In this document: one piece after another, positions 6,693 to 12,837 of the stretch
Position numbering within the stretch: the stretch's first letter is position 1
Layout of the letters: each line of letters opens with the position of its first letter
NCBI GenBank assembly: GCA_030620005.1
Contig: JAUXAJ010000135.1
Location: 1-12,837 of the forward strand
DNA length: 12,837 nt
Source: Promethearchaeota archaeon
GTDB lineage: Archaea > Asgardarchaeota > Lokiarchaeia > Sigynarchaeales > SOKP01
Direction of reading: 5' to 3'
Position numbers and translations under genes: made by a program
Notes under the pieces: generated by a model
Told to the model about the DNA's origin: nothing
Database searches by the model: none
Seen by the model: only the letters and a program-made list of their open reading frames with translations

Positions 6693-7493
6693 ATGGATGA
6701 TGAAATAGTAATTCTCGGGTCTGGCGGAGGAAGGCATCACATTCGAACTCAACATAGAGCAACAGGGGGTTTATTGTTTAAGTTCAACGGCATTCAGGCA
6801 CACATAGATCCTGGTCCTGGAGCAACTATAAGGTTAAATCAATACGGAGAAGATCCTACAAAAACAAAATTGTTTATTGTTACACACGTCCATCTTGACC
6901 ATTTTAACGACATTAGCGCCATTATCGAAGCATCTCGAGAGACTCTTCACGATAAGAATTATAATTATTCTAAAGAAGGAACTTTAATAACAACAAAAGA
7001 GGTTCTCAACTATATTTCAAGTTATCACTTAAATATGCTTGAAAAAGTCGTGATAATTAAGGCTGGAGTCAAATATAACTATAATAACGCTGAAATTGTC
7101 GGAACAAAAGCAGTTCACTCCCAAGTAGAGTCTTTTGGCGTAAGATTTAATCTTAAAAAATATTCGATCGCCTTTACGGGCGATACCATGGTGTTCGATG
7201 GGTTTTCTGAACAATTTTCTGGAGTAAATATATTGGTCTTAAATCTGTTAAGACCTGATTCAGTGACTTGCAGAAGACATTTATGCACTGATGAGGTCAT
7301 CCCATATTTAAATGATATAAATCCTACTTTAGATGGGTTAATAATTACTCATTTTGGGTCGTTCATGGATGGACCTCGTTCAAAATTCAATAAGGTACCG
7401 AGTCAAGTTAAAAAGTTTCAAAATATGACTAACATTAAAAATATTATTGCTGCTGAAGATGGTTTAAAAACTAGAATCTCTGATATTTTATAA
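6693..7493 (+). CDS. MBL-fold (metallo-beta-lactamase superfamily) metal-dependent hydrolase
   Basis: Seen in 266 residues: the superfamily signature THVHLDH gives metal ligands H65, H67, D69 and H70; further ligands are most likely H142 (KAVHS), D164 in FTGDT, and H220 in ITHFG. H196 in RRHLC may also face the active site. The N-terminus has a Gly-rich loop (LGSGGGRHH) and HIDPGPG, as in archaeal MBL hydrolases of about this length. Known: the fold covers nucleases, phosphodiesterases, lactonases and thioesterases; no added beta-CASP or other domain is present to tell which, so the substrate is open. ATG 6693 is the only good start; there is no clear Shine-Dalgarno. It stands alone, divergent from the membrane-protein gene and followed by a T-run. 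Confidence 0.88.
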   Translation: MDDEIVILGSGGGRHHIRTQHRATGGLLFKFNGIQAHIDPGPGATIRLNQYGEDPTKTKLFIVTHVHLDHFNDISAIIEASRETLHDKNYNYSKEGTLITTKEVLNYISSYHLNMLEKVVIIKAGVKYNYNNAEIVGTKAVHSQVESFGVRFNLKKYSIAFTGDTMVFDGFSEQFSGVNILVLNLLRPDSVTCRRHLCTDEVIPYLNDINPTLDGLIITHFGSFMDGPRSKFNKVPSQVKKFQNMTNIKNIIAAEDGLKTRISDIL

Positions 7494-7504
7494 TTTCTTT
7501 TCCC

Positions 7505-7511
7505 TTTTTTT
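7505..7511 (+). terminator. T-run after the MBL gene
   Basis: Seven T residues begin 11 bases after the stop codon. A simple archaeal T-run terminator, without a convincing hairpin. Confidence 0.35.
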
Positions 7512-7574
7512 CCAATTCTGATAAGTTTAAAATTATGTACCAATAACACATACAATCTCAAAAAAAAACTACCT

Positions 7575-7582
7575 TTTTATAT
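7575..7582 (+). promoter_or_regulatory. TATA box for the candidate structured RNA
   Basis: TTTTATAT, preceded by a purine-rich run (a possible BRE), sits about 28 bases before the start of the closing helix of the candidate RNA at 7607. That is the expected TATA-to-start distance. No ORF follows it on the plus strand, so it would serve a non-coding transcript. Confidence 0.4.
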
Positions 7583-7604
7583 GTAAACATTTTAACTCTA
7601 TTTA

Positions 7605-7762
7605 ATGGAAGAAGTCTGAAATTCGAAAAAACATTGGATTTCTAGCTTGTAAGGGTTCCTTCAAGCTGATTAAGCCCTCTATTAAACTCTTTTTAGGGTT
7701 TAATTACTCTTAACCTAAAATTTTTTATTCGAATTAGGGCTTCTTTTACTACTTTTTTTTTA
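7605..7762 (+). ncRNA. Candidate novel structured RNA between convergent genes
   Basis: Pairings found by eye, in order: a closing helix 7607-7614 with 7740-7747 (eight pairs, two G-U); hairpin A 7618-7624 with 7636-7642 (seven pairs, one G-U); hairpin B 7644-7649 with 7662-7667 continued by 7651-7654 with 7658-7661 (ten pairs, one bulged U, three-base loop); helix C 7672-7678 with 7736-7742 (AAGCCCU/AGGGCUU), enclosing hairpin D 7681-7689 with 7696-7704 (nine pairs, six-base loop). The helices nest into one multibranched fold, except that three bases (7740-7742) are shared between helix C and the closing helix. A TATA box lies at the right distance upstream and a nine-base T-run ends at about 7761. 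It lies between genes that converge on it, so it is not a leader of either. It is not a normal tRNA, and no box C/D or H/ACA elements were clear. Function unknown. Confidence 0.42.
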
Positions 7763-7797
7763 AAAATGTAAAGCAGGAAAAAAAAGTTTTTAGGATT

Positions 7798-7959
7798 CTA
7801 ATCTGTTGCAAGCCAATGACGGCACACAATACATTGAACTATATTTTTTCTCTTAATAGATTTGTTGTTTTTTACAAAAATAACTCTACTGACCATGATG
7901 TTGGCACACTTATCGCATAGTATAAATGATTTATCTGGTTTTATTTCATATGTGACCAT
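7798..7959 (-). CDS. 53-aa zinc-ribbon microprotein
   Basis: Minus-strand ATG at 7957-7959 to TAG at 7798-7800. The protein has two CxxC pairs, C15-D-K-C18 and C43-I-V-C46, 24 residues apart, which is the layout of a single zinc ribbon. The second knuckle continues as RHWLATD at the C-terminus, and the linker is Lys/Asn-rich. Zinc ribbons this small are common in archaea as nucleic-acid or protein-binding parts, but no specific family is recognised. A purine-rich AGAGATAG lies just before the start codon, and a TATA-like CTATATAAG on the minus strand at 8038-8046 is about 80 bases upstream. The paired Cys motifs in such a short frame argue that it is real. Confidence 0.6.
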   Translation of the reverse strand: MVTYEIKPDKSFILCDKCANIMVSRVIFVKNNKSIKRKNIVQCIVCRHWLATD

Positions 7960-8037
7960 TTTCTATCTCTCGTGAAAAAATATGATCCCTATTAATAAGT
8001 ATCAAAGGAAATCTTGTCCTAATGAAAATATTATAAT

Positions 8038-8046
8038 CTTATATAG
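8038..8046 (-). promoter_or_regulatory. Probable TATA box of the 53-aa zinc-ribbon gene
   Basis: CTATATAAG on the minus strand would place transcription start near 8015-8018, giving a leader of about 55 bases. The rest of 7960-8206 is very AT-rich and shows no gene. Confidence 0.3.
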
Positions 8047-8206
8047 ATATTATAAAAATCAAATCATTTAAGTATTTATTAAAATAAAAAATTTTAGATT
8101 ATAAGCAAAAATCGGCTGAAATAATTATAGATTTCAACGAATTGAAAGAATATATCCAATATTTATGTATTTGCAACGAATTTTTAATGATTTTTGGTAA
8201 AAGAGT

Positions 8207-10114
8207 TTATAATTTTTGTTCTATTATCCATATAGGACTCGACCACGCCATATTTTCGTTCAATAAAAACACTCGAATGTAATAAAATATAAACAGTTCA
8301 TTTTTATCAACATGACTTAGAGCCATGTCTTTGAAAATAGAATTATCTTTATAACTCAAATCCGTCTTATTTGATCCGATGAATTTTTTTTTAATTATTT
8401 CATTATTTCTAATTATTTCAACGCGTTCAATGTTTATGGGGCTAATCACATTTAGTCGAATTTTTCTTTCTTGCTTTAAGCCGGGATTTTCTTTTATATT
8501 AACAATATCTCCCATGAAATAATCATTTAACCAAAATTCGATAATTACTCTAGGGCCGGTCGTTCCATAACACTTCCGATCTTGTAGAGCGCCCCAGAGC
8601 GATTCTTTGGTAAGGTCGTTAGCCCAAATTGCCATTATCCCGGGAGGATATATTCCGTTATCCGGGTCGATTTCCCCAGAAGGAAAAACGCCAAAATGGT
8701 CGTCTCCCCCACATGTGAAACCCAACTTATATCCTCTATTAAGAGCATCTTTGATGAAATGATCTCTTTTTTCTAAGATGGCACCTCGTTTTTTTGCGTG
8801 CTTTCCATGACCAAAAAATTTGTATCTTGGAGGGAGGGGATTTCCATCCGAAAAGGAATATTCTTGATTACCCCAAGTAGAGTAAATTTCAACTAGCCTC
8901 TCAAGAGAGTTATCAAAATAATCCCAATTTCGATATCCGGTTCTTAAAGCTGTATGATGGGCAATTAATGTTATTTTCCCTTCGTATTTTTTCAAGTTTT
9001 TTATCAATTTTGTTGTAGAATTATATTTATTTGTATCAGATCTCAAAATTGGAAGATTATCGTCGTAATAATAAATACAAATATCCCCATAACCAGAATA
9101 CCAAGTTCCATATTCGTAACCGAAAAATGACACGAAATCTTTATCTTTATTGTATTTTTTAACTATTTTTTTAATTTCTTCGAAATCTTCGTCAGACGTT
9201 TCCCATTGGTGGTCGTGCTCAGTGCTCGTTCCGAAATCAAGTCCTGCTTTTATCAGATTTTCGAAATATTCTTCTAAATCTCTTATTCCATCGCTTTTAA
9301 GCGTGTGACCGTGAATGAACCCCCAAAATAAGTTTTTTTTTGCGGGCGTCAACTTGCACGAAATTGGATTTGATCTGAAACGAGAATCAGTAAATTGCGC
9401 CTCAATAAAATGAACCCCTGGGCTTGAAAACATCAGTCCATCTACTTTTAAAACCCCGTTGAATTCTTTTTTGAATTCTACGCTTTTAACATTAGTTCTT
9501 TCTGCATTTTCTGTTAAAAAAAACAATTGAATTACATCAGAAAACCTTCTAACTAAATTTTTAAATTTATCTTCAATTCTAATTAAGATTTTAAACTCTT
9601 CTCTTATCGCTATGATCGATGGACAGATAATTGTAATGTGATCAAATTCTTCGTTAATAACATTAATAACCGGAGGATTTCCTAGTAGAATCGGTTTTTG
9701 GTTCGGGAATTTAATGAGAATTTCAATTTTTTTATTGTTTTCAACTAAAGATTGAACTAATGTGTTTTTGATATTAAATCGAAATTCAGTTCCCATGGGA
9801 ATTCCAGCAGGTTCCAGTATTAGATATTTTATCAATAATTCCTTGCCCGTTATTACAACCGGAAGAAGTCTAGTTGAATTGCTTAAATTTAGCGTGGCAT
9901 GACCTTTTTCGTTGGGATCTTCGGATTGTAAGTAATACCAATCGTTTTTATTGTTACGACCACCTCGAAATCTAAAAGTTAAACAAGAATTTTCGGGTAA
10001 ATCAAAAGATGTAAAAAATGTGACTGTAATGGTGGTATAACTTCTTACTTTCACGTTTTCAGGAAATACTTTTAAATTATTTAACTTGTATTGGCTAGTA
10101 TTCAAAATTTTCAT
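8207..10114 (-). CDS. DUF3604-type (PHP-like) metallo-phosphoesterase family protein
   Basis: Seen in 635 residues: a beta-rich N-terminal half (~1-255) without enzyme motifs, then a PHP-like domain (~262-525). Likely metal-site motifs are HGHTLKSDG (268-276), TEHDH (298-302), GYEYG (332-336), IAHHT (384-388) and CGGDDH (468-473). The ALQDRKCYGTTGPRVI stretch (509-524) is a hallmark of DUF3604 proteins. A last beta-rich part (~540-635) follows. Known: the family belongs with PHP-type metal-dependent phosphoesterases, but its substrate is not established. There is no signal peptide or TM helix, so it should be cytoplasmic. It starts at ATG 10114, 37 bases after the EamA transporter gene on the same strand, so it is probably the second gene of that operon and may process what the transporter moves (inference). 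No strong Shine-Dalgarno is visible. Confidence 0.78.
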   Translation of the reverse strand: MKILNTSQYKLNNLKVFPENVKVRSYTTITVTFFTSFDLPENSCLTFRFRGGRNNKNDWYYLQSEDPNEKGHATLNLSNSTRLLPVVITGKELLIKYLILEPAGIPMGTEFRFNIKNTLVQSLVENNKKIEILIKFPNQKPILLGNPPVINVINEEFDHITIICPSIIAIREEFKILIRIEDKFKNLVRRFSDVIQLFFLTENAERTNVKSVEFKKEFNGVLKVDGLMFSSPGVHFIEAQFTDSRFRSNPISCKLTPAKKNLFWGFIHGHTLKSDGIRDLEEYFENLIKAGLDFGTSTEHDHQWETSDEDFEEIKKIVKKYNKDKDFVSFFGYEYGTWYSGYGDICIYYYDDNLPILRSDTNKYNSTTKLIKNLKKYEGKITLIAHHTALRTGYRNWDYFDNSLERLVEIYSTWGNQEYSFSDGNPLPPRYKFFGHGKHAKKRGAILEKRDHFIKDALNRGYKLGFTCGGDDHFGVFPSGEIDPDNGIYPPGIMAIWANDLTKESLWGALQDRKCYGTTGPRVIIEFWLNDYFMGDIVNIKENPGLKQERKIRLNVISPINIERVEIIRNNEIIKKKFIGSNKTDLSYKDNSIFKDMALSHVDKNELFIFYYIRVFLLNENMAWSSPIWIIEQKL

Positions 10115-10151
10115 TCACTAATTTAACAATAGCTTTTATTTATCTAACTTA

Positions 10152-11078
10152 TTAAGAGTGTTCAATTATTTCTTCATTTTTTAACACGGTCACGAGGATG
10201 GCAATAAAAATAACACCGCACCCAATCCATCCAAATAAAGACATTATTTCATTTCCCAAGAGAAAACCAAAAAGAGCCGCAAAAACCGGCTCCAGGGTAA
10301 AAATGATTGCTGTTTTAGACGGTTTAACATGTTGTTGACCGTAGTTTTGGAACAAAAATGTTAGTGTGGATACACCTATTCCCATATAAAATATGATTAA
10401 TACGAAACCTATATCGATTGAAAGTATATCGTAAGATTCATTAAAAAAAATCGAAGAAATAAAGCAGAGGGAACTTATAAAGGCCAATTGGACGATAGTA
10501 TAGGGGTAAATGTCGACAAGATTCACGTTTTTATCGTTATAGACAATGTAGAATGCATAAAAAATTGCACAAGATAGTACAAGAAAATCGCCAATTAAAA
10601 TTCCAGATTCCCCTTCCAAGGATAATAGGCCCATACCACCGATTGCCAATGCTGCTGCAAGCCATATTCTTTTTTTAAGTGGTTTTTTAAATCCTAACCA
10701 CATTATAAATGGAACTAGAATTGTTCCAAGCCCCGTAATGAAGCCCGCCTTTCCAGCAGTTGTAGTTTGAAGTCCAAATGCCTGAGTAACCACTGTTAAA
10801 AAATATAACAATCCCGAAATTGATCCCATTATAACAATTTGTTTATTAAATTTTCTAATGTTAATAAAGCAGGGAAGAAACCCTAAAACTGCTATTAAAT
10901 GTCGTAATCCTAAATAGAAGAAAATAGGAACATCTTGAGTAATAGTTTTTGTCAGGATGAATGAAGTGCCCCAGAGAACATTTGTGAGAATTAAAAGCAT
11001 GATAGCCAAGTTTTTGTGGGTTTTTAAAACGGGCGATTGGTTGTTTTTGTTACTTTTCATATAATTTTTGAAATCCAA
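10152..11078 (-). CDS. DMT-superfamily (EamA) permease
   Basis: Seen in 308 residues: about ten hydrophobic helices in two EamA repeats (~25-152 and ~163-298). The first repeat has the typical NVLWGTSF near its start; the second ends with TLEPVFAALFGFLLGNE, the usual EamA signature before the last two helices. Known: EamA permeases move small metabolites, often exporting amino acids or other metabolites; the substrate cannot be read here. The frame can start at TTG 11078 or ATG 11060; the ATG (six residues shorter) needs no unusual codon, and neither has a clear Shine-Dalgarno. A TATA-like TTTATTTTAAAC on the minus strand near 11136-11147 fits both. It heads a likely two-gene unit with the DUF3604 gene. 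Confidence 0.9.
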   Translation of the reverse strand: MDFKNYMKSNKNNQSPVLKTHKNLAIMLLILTNVLWGTSFILTKTITQDVPIFFYLGLRHLIAVLGFLPCFINIRKFNKQIVIMGSISGLLYFLTVVTQAFGLQTTTAGKAGFITGLGTILVPFIMWLGFKKPLKKRIWLAAALAIGGMGLLSLEGESGILIGDFLVLSCAIFYAFYIVYNDKNVNLVDIYPYTIVQLAFISSLCFISSIFFNESYDILSIDIGFVLIIFYMGIGVSTLTFLFQNYGQQHVKPSKTAIIFTLEPVFAALFGFLLGNEIMSLFGWIGCGVIFIAILVTVLKNEEIIEHS

Positions 11079-11193
11079 GTGATGACTTTTTTCTATAATG
11101 CTAAAATAATTTAACTATTAATTGAGAAAAACAAGTTTAAAATAAAAAGCATTGGAAATCGTATTACTTTGTTGAGTTTAAATAATTCTAGAC

Positions 11194-11766
11194 TCATCCC
11201 CTATAAAATTTGATTATATCTGCTTTTGTTATAATGCCTGCTAATTCTCCTCTTTCATCTTTCAAAATTATTGCGTCATTATCAAGTAACAAGGATTTAA
11301 TTTCGTGAAATGGAGTACTTATCGAAATTTCAGGGAATAAATCTTCTACATGATTACTAATACTTTCTTTCAAGATAGAATCTCCCATTTCCAATAGCTT
11401 ACGCGTGAGAGATTTTTCCCTAATACTTCCAACTAACTTATTCTTGTCATCTTCTACTATTAGTTGAGAAATACCTTTGTCACCCATTATTGAAGCTGCT
11501 TTGGAAACCTTATCAGTATTTTTTACACGAATAACTTTTTTAGTTGCAAAATCAATAGCTTTTTGGGTATTTCCTTGAACTCTTGAAAGTGCGTTTAATA
11601 CTTTCCTAAGAGTAGAAACTCTAGGATCGATGCTATTCTTACCATCTGTTTCCATTCTAGCTATTAATGGCTGGCTCACGCTTGCAAGCTCAGCCAATTT
11701 CTTTTGAGTGAGATTGGCTTCCTTTCTTAACCTTTTTAGTTCTGATGGAGTTGGTATATAGTACAA
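11194..11766 (-). CDS. HTH-CBS transcriptional regulator
   Basis: Seen in 190 residues: an XRE/Cro-type helix-turn-helix (~8-62) with LTQKKLAELASVSQPLIARME, followed by two CBS repeats (~75-130, ending in LVGSIREKSLTRKLL; ~137-190, ending in ELAGIITKADIIKFYRG). Known: paired CBS domains bind adenosyl compounds such as AMP, ATP or S-adenosylmethionine, and HTH-CBS proteins are common archaeal regulators. Start is TTG 11766, supported by a strong Shine-Dalgarno AGAGAGGTAA at 11771-11780; no in-frame ATG lies near. It diverges from the DUF39 homocysteine gene, and the shared region carries two like palindromes, so control of itself and of that gene, perhaps sensing an adenosyl-sulfur compound, is a testable inference. 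Confidence 0.9.
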   Translation of the reverse strand: MYYIPTPSELKRLRKEANLTQKKLAELASVSQPLIARMETDGKNSIDPRVSTLRKVLNALSRVQGNTQKAIDFATKKVIRVKNTDKVSKAASIMGDKGISQLIVEDDKNKLVGSIREKSLTRKLLEMGDSILKESISNHVEDLFPEISISTPFHEIKSLLLDNDAIILKDERGELAGIITKADIIKFYRG

Positions 11767-11782
11767 ATAATTACCTCTCTAA

Positions 11783-11809
11783 AAAAATATTACGCTCTAT
11801 AATATTTTT
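11783..11809. promoter_or_regulatory. Palindrome near the HTH-CBS gene start (candidate operator)
   Basis: Perfect ten-base arms, AAAAATATTA (11783-11792) and TAATATTTTT (11800-11809), flank the seven-base spacer CGCTCTA. The site lies 17 bases upstream of the TTG start and over the transcription start expected from the minus-strand TATA box at 11828-11836. Confidence 0.4.
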
Positions 11810-11827
11810 AATTTAAAAAATATAAAG

Positions 11828-11836
11828 TTTTATATA
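11828..11836 (-). promoter_or_regulatory. TATA box of the HTH-CBS gene
   Basis: On the minus strand this reads TATATAAAA, a good archaeal TATA box. Its expected start of transcription (about 11808) falls on the palindrome at 11783-11809. Confidence 0.45.
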
Positions 11837-11870
11837 TTATAAATATAATACTAAATTAAATATAAAATAT

Positions 11871-11878
11871 TATATAAA
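11871..11878 (+). promoter_or_regulatory. TATA box of the DUF39 homocysteine gene
   Basis: TATATAAA, expected to start transcription near 11899, inside the palindrome at 11891-11910. This leaves a leader of about 30 bases that holds the Shine-Dalgarno GGTGAT. Confidence 0.45.
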
Positions 11879-11890
11879 AATAACTACGAG

Positions 11891-11910
11891 TAATATTTGG
11901 TAAAATATTA
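11891..11910. promoter_or_regulatory. Palindrome upstream of the DUF39 gene (candidate operator)
   Basis: Perfect eight-base arms, TAATATTT (11891-11898) and AAATATTA (11903-11910), flank the spacer GGTA. The arm core TAATATT is the same as in the palindrome by the HTH-CBS gene, though the spacer is shorter (four rather than seven bases). Confidence 0.4.
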
Positions 11911-11929
11911 AAAAAAATTAGGTGATAAA

Positions 11930-12837
11930 TTGACCAAAACATACGCTGAAATTAATCAAAAAATAAAGAATGGCGATGTTGTAGTAGTAACAGCCGAGGA
12001 AATGATAAAAATCGTGGAAGAGAATGGGGTAAAAGTAGCAGCTGAAGAAATTGATATTGTTACAACAGGAACATTTGGGCCAATGTGTTCGAGTGGAACG
12101 TTCTTGAATTTTGGACACTCTGATCCACCAATTAAATTTGAACATCTTTGGCTAAACGATGTACACGCATATCATGGAAACGCCGCAGTTGATTGCTACA
12201 TTGGATGCACAAGAATGGCGGATATTCGACCATTTGAATACGGTGGAGGTCATGTAATTGAGGATCTTGTCTCAGGAAAACCAATTCGATTGAGAGGTAA
12301 TTCCTACACCACAGATTGTTATCCTAGAGCAGAAATAAGCACGGAATTCACGATTGATGAGATAAATCAAGCGATTTTGTGTAATCCAAGAAATGCTTAT
12401 CAGAGATATGTTTGCGCAGTAAATAGTTCTGATAAAACTTTATATACTTACATGGGGAAATTATTGCCTCGGTTCGGAAACGCCCATTACGCTGGAGCAG
12501 GTTCGCTAAGTCCATTGAGTAATGACCCTGATTATGAAACTATTGGAATAGGGACAAGAATATTCTTAGGTGGAGGAATTGGATATGTCATTGGGGAAGG
12601 CACGCAACATAGCCCTAAAAGCAGATTTGGAACGTTATTCTTAAAAGGAGACTTAAAACAAATGACTGCTGAATACTTGCGAGGTGTGACTTATGAAAAA
12701 TATGGCACTTCCATGTTCATAGGTGTTGGTATACCCATCCCCATTTTAAACGAAGGACTGGCAAAAAAAACCGCGATAAGTGACGAAGAGCTTTTAATGG
12801 ATGTAGTTGATTATGGAATTCCAAGAAGAGACAGGCC
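11930..12837 (+). CDS. L-aspartate-semialdehyde sulfurtransferase-like (DUF39) homocysteine biosynthesis protein, 3' end outside window
   Basis: Open from TTG 11930 to the window edge: 302 residues seen, continuing past the edge. TTG is the only usable start after the in-frame stop at 11909-11911, and the Shine-Dalgarno GGTGAT (11921-11926) supports it. DUF39 features: TGTFGPMCSSGTFLNFGHSD (residues 47-66), VDCYIGCTRM (87-96) and TTDCYPRAE (127-135), giving Cys at 53, 89, 93 and 130. Known: in methanogens this family, with a ferredoxin/NIL partner, turns aspartate semialdehyde into homocysteine through a Cys persulfide. As recalled, the conserved pair in Methanosarcina MA1821 is Cys54 and Cys131, which would match C53 and C130 here with an offset of one. 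Family members often have a C-terminal CBS pair, which would lie outside the window. It diverges from the HTH-CBS regulator gene. Confidence 0.88.
   Translation, partial: MTKTYAEINQKIKNGDVVVVTAEEMIKIVEENGVKVAAEEIDIVTTGTFGPMCSSGTFLNFGHSDPPIKFEHLWLNDVHAYHGNAAVDCYIGCTRMADIRPFEYGGGHVIEDLVSGKPIRLRGNSYTTDCYPRAEISTEFTIDEINQAILCNPRNAYQRYVCAVNSSDKTLYTYMGKLLPRFGNAHYAGAGSLSPLSNDPDYETIGIGTRIFLGGGIGYVIGEGTQHSPKSRFGTLFLKGDLKQMTAEYLRGVTYEKYGTSMFIGVGIPIPILNEGLAKKTAISDEELLMDVVDYGIPRRDR

Noticed and set aside
7029..7300. Two 61-codon minus-strand frames inside the MBL gene
   Set aside because: They overlap each other and the conserved MBL metal-site region; shadows.
8110..8195. Stop-free plus-strand stretch of about 27 codons between the microprotein and DUF3604 genes
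   Set aside because: Too short, no proper start, no similarity recognised; probably chance in AT-rich DNA.
11918..12145. Minus-strand 75-codon frame over the start of the DUF39 gene
   Set aside because: Cys/Phe/Tyr-rich product of the reverse strand of conserved DUF39 sequence; no ribosome site.
1..12837. Search for CRISPR arrays, insertion sequences, rRNA, normal tRNA genes and attachment sites
   Set aside because: No spaced repeat series, terminal inverted repeats with a transposase, rRNA-like stretch or cloverleaf of normal length was seen.

Overview
The window is AT-rich archaeal DNA and most likely comes from an Asgard archaeon (Promethearchaeota, Lokiarchaeia-like). The evidence is a ubiquitin-like/E2 protein beside a protein with the paired winged helices of ESCRT-II subunits (EAP30/SNF8/Vps36 family), together with archaeal TATA-type promoters, short leaders, T-run terminators, an archaeal HTH-CBS regulator and a DUF39 homocysteine-biosynthesis gene. 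No rRNA, tRNA, CRISPR array or transposase gene was seen.

Layout. (1) 1-4117, plus strand: the tail of an unrecognised gene cut by the window edge, then a Ubl-E2 fusion with its own TATA box and Shine-Dalgarno site. After a terminator-like hairpin and a new promoter comes a probable two-gene unit, an EAP30-type ESCRT-II-like protein with a long helical N-terminal extension and a soluble SPFH/band-7 protein. (2) 4118-6376, minus strand: a decayed C-terminal fragment of a zinc-ribbon gene, its intact paralogue (192 aa, two zinc ribbons and a hydrophobic tail), and a secreted-ectodomain/single-TM/coiled-coil membrane protein. (3) 6377-8206: an MBL-fold hydrolase on the plus strand, a strong candidate for an unannotated structured RNA with its own TATA box and T-run, and a 53-aa zinc-ribbon microprotein on the minus strand. 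(4) 8207-11078, minus strand: a DMT/EamA transporter followed after 37 nt by a DUF3604 (PHP-like) protein, probably one operon. (5) 11194-12837: an HTH-CBS regulator diverging from a DUF39 L-aspartate-semialdehyde sulfurtransferase gene that runs off the right edge. Between them lie two TATA boxes and two palindromes with the same TAATATT core.

How the genes may work together (inference). The left third looks like part of a ubiquitin/ESCRT-linked membrane module: a self-contained Ubl-E2 protein, an ESCRT-II-like scaffold, and an SPFH scaffold, close to a zinc-ribbon protein with a membrane-seeking tail and a membrane receptor-like protein. No E1, RING E3, deubiquitinase, ESCRT-III or Vps4 is inside the window. 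On the right, the HTH-CBS protein is well placed to control itself and sulfur-amino-acid synthesis. All family calls rest on motif reading by eye; no database search was possible.
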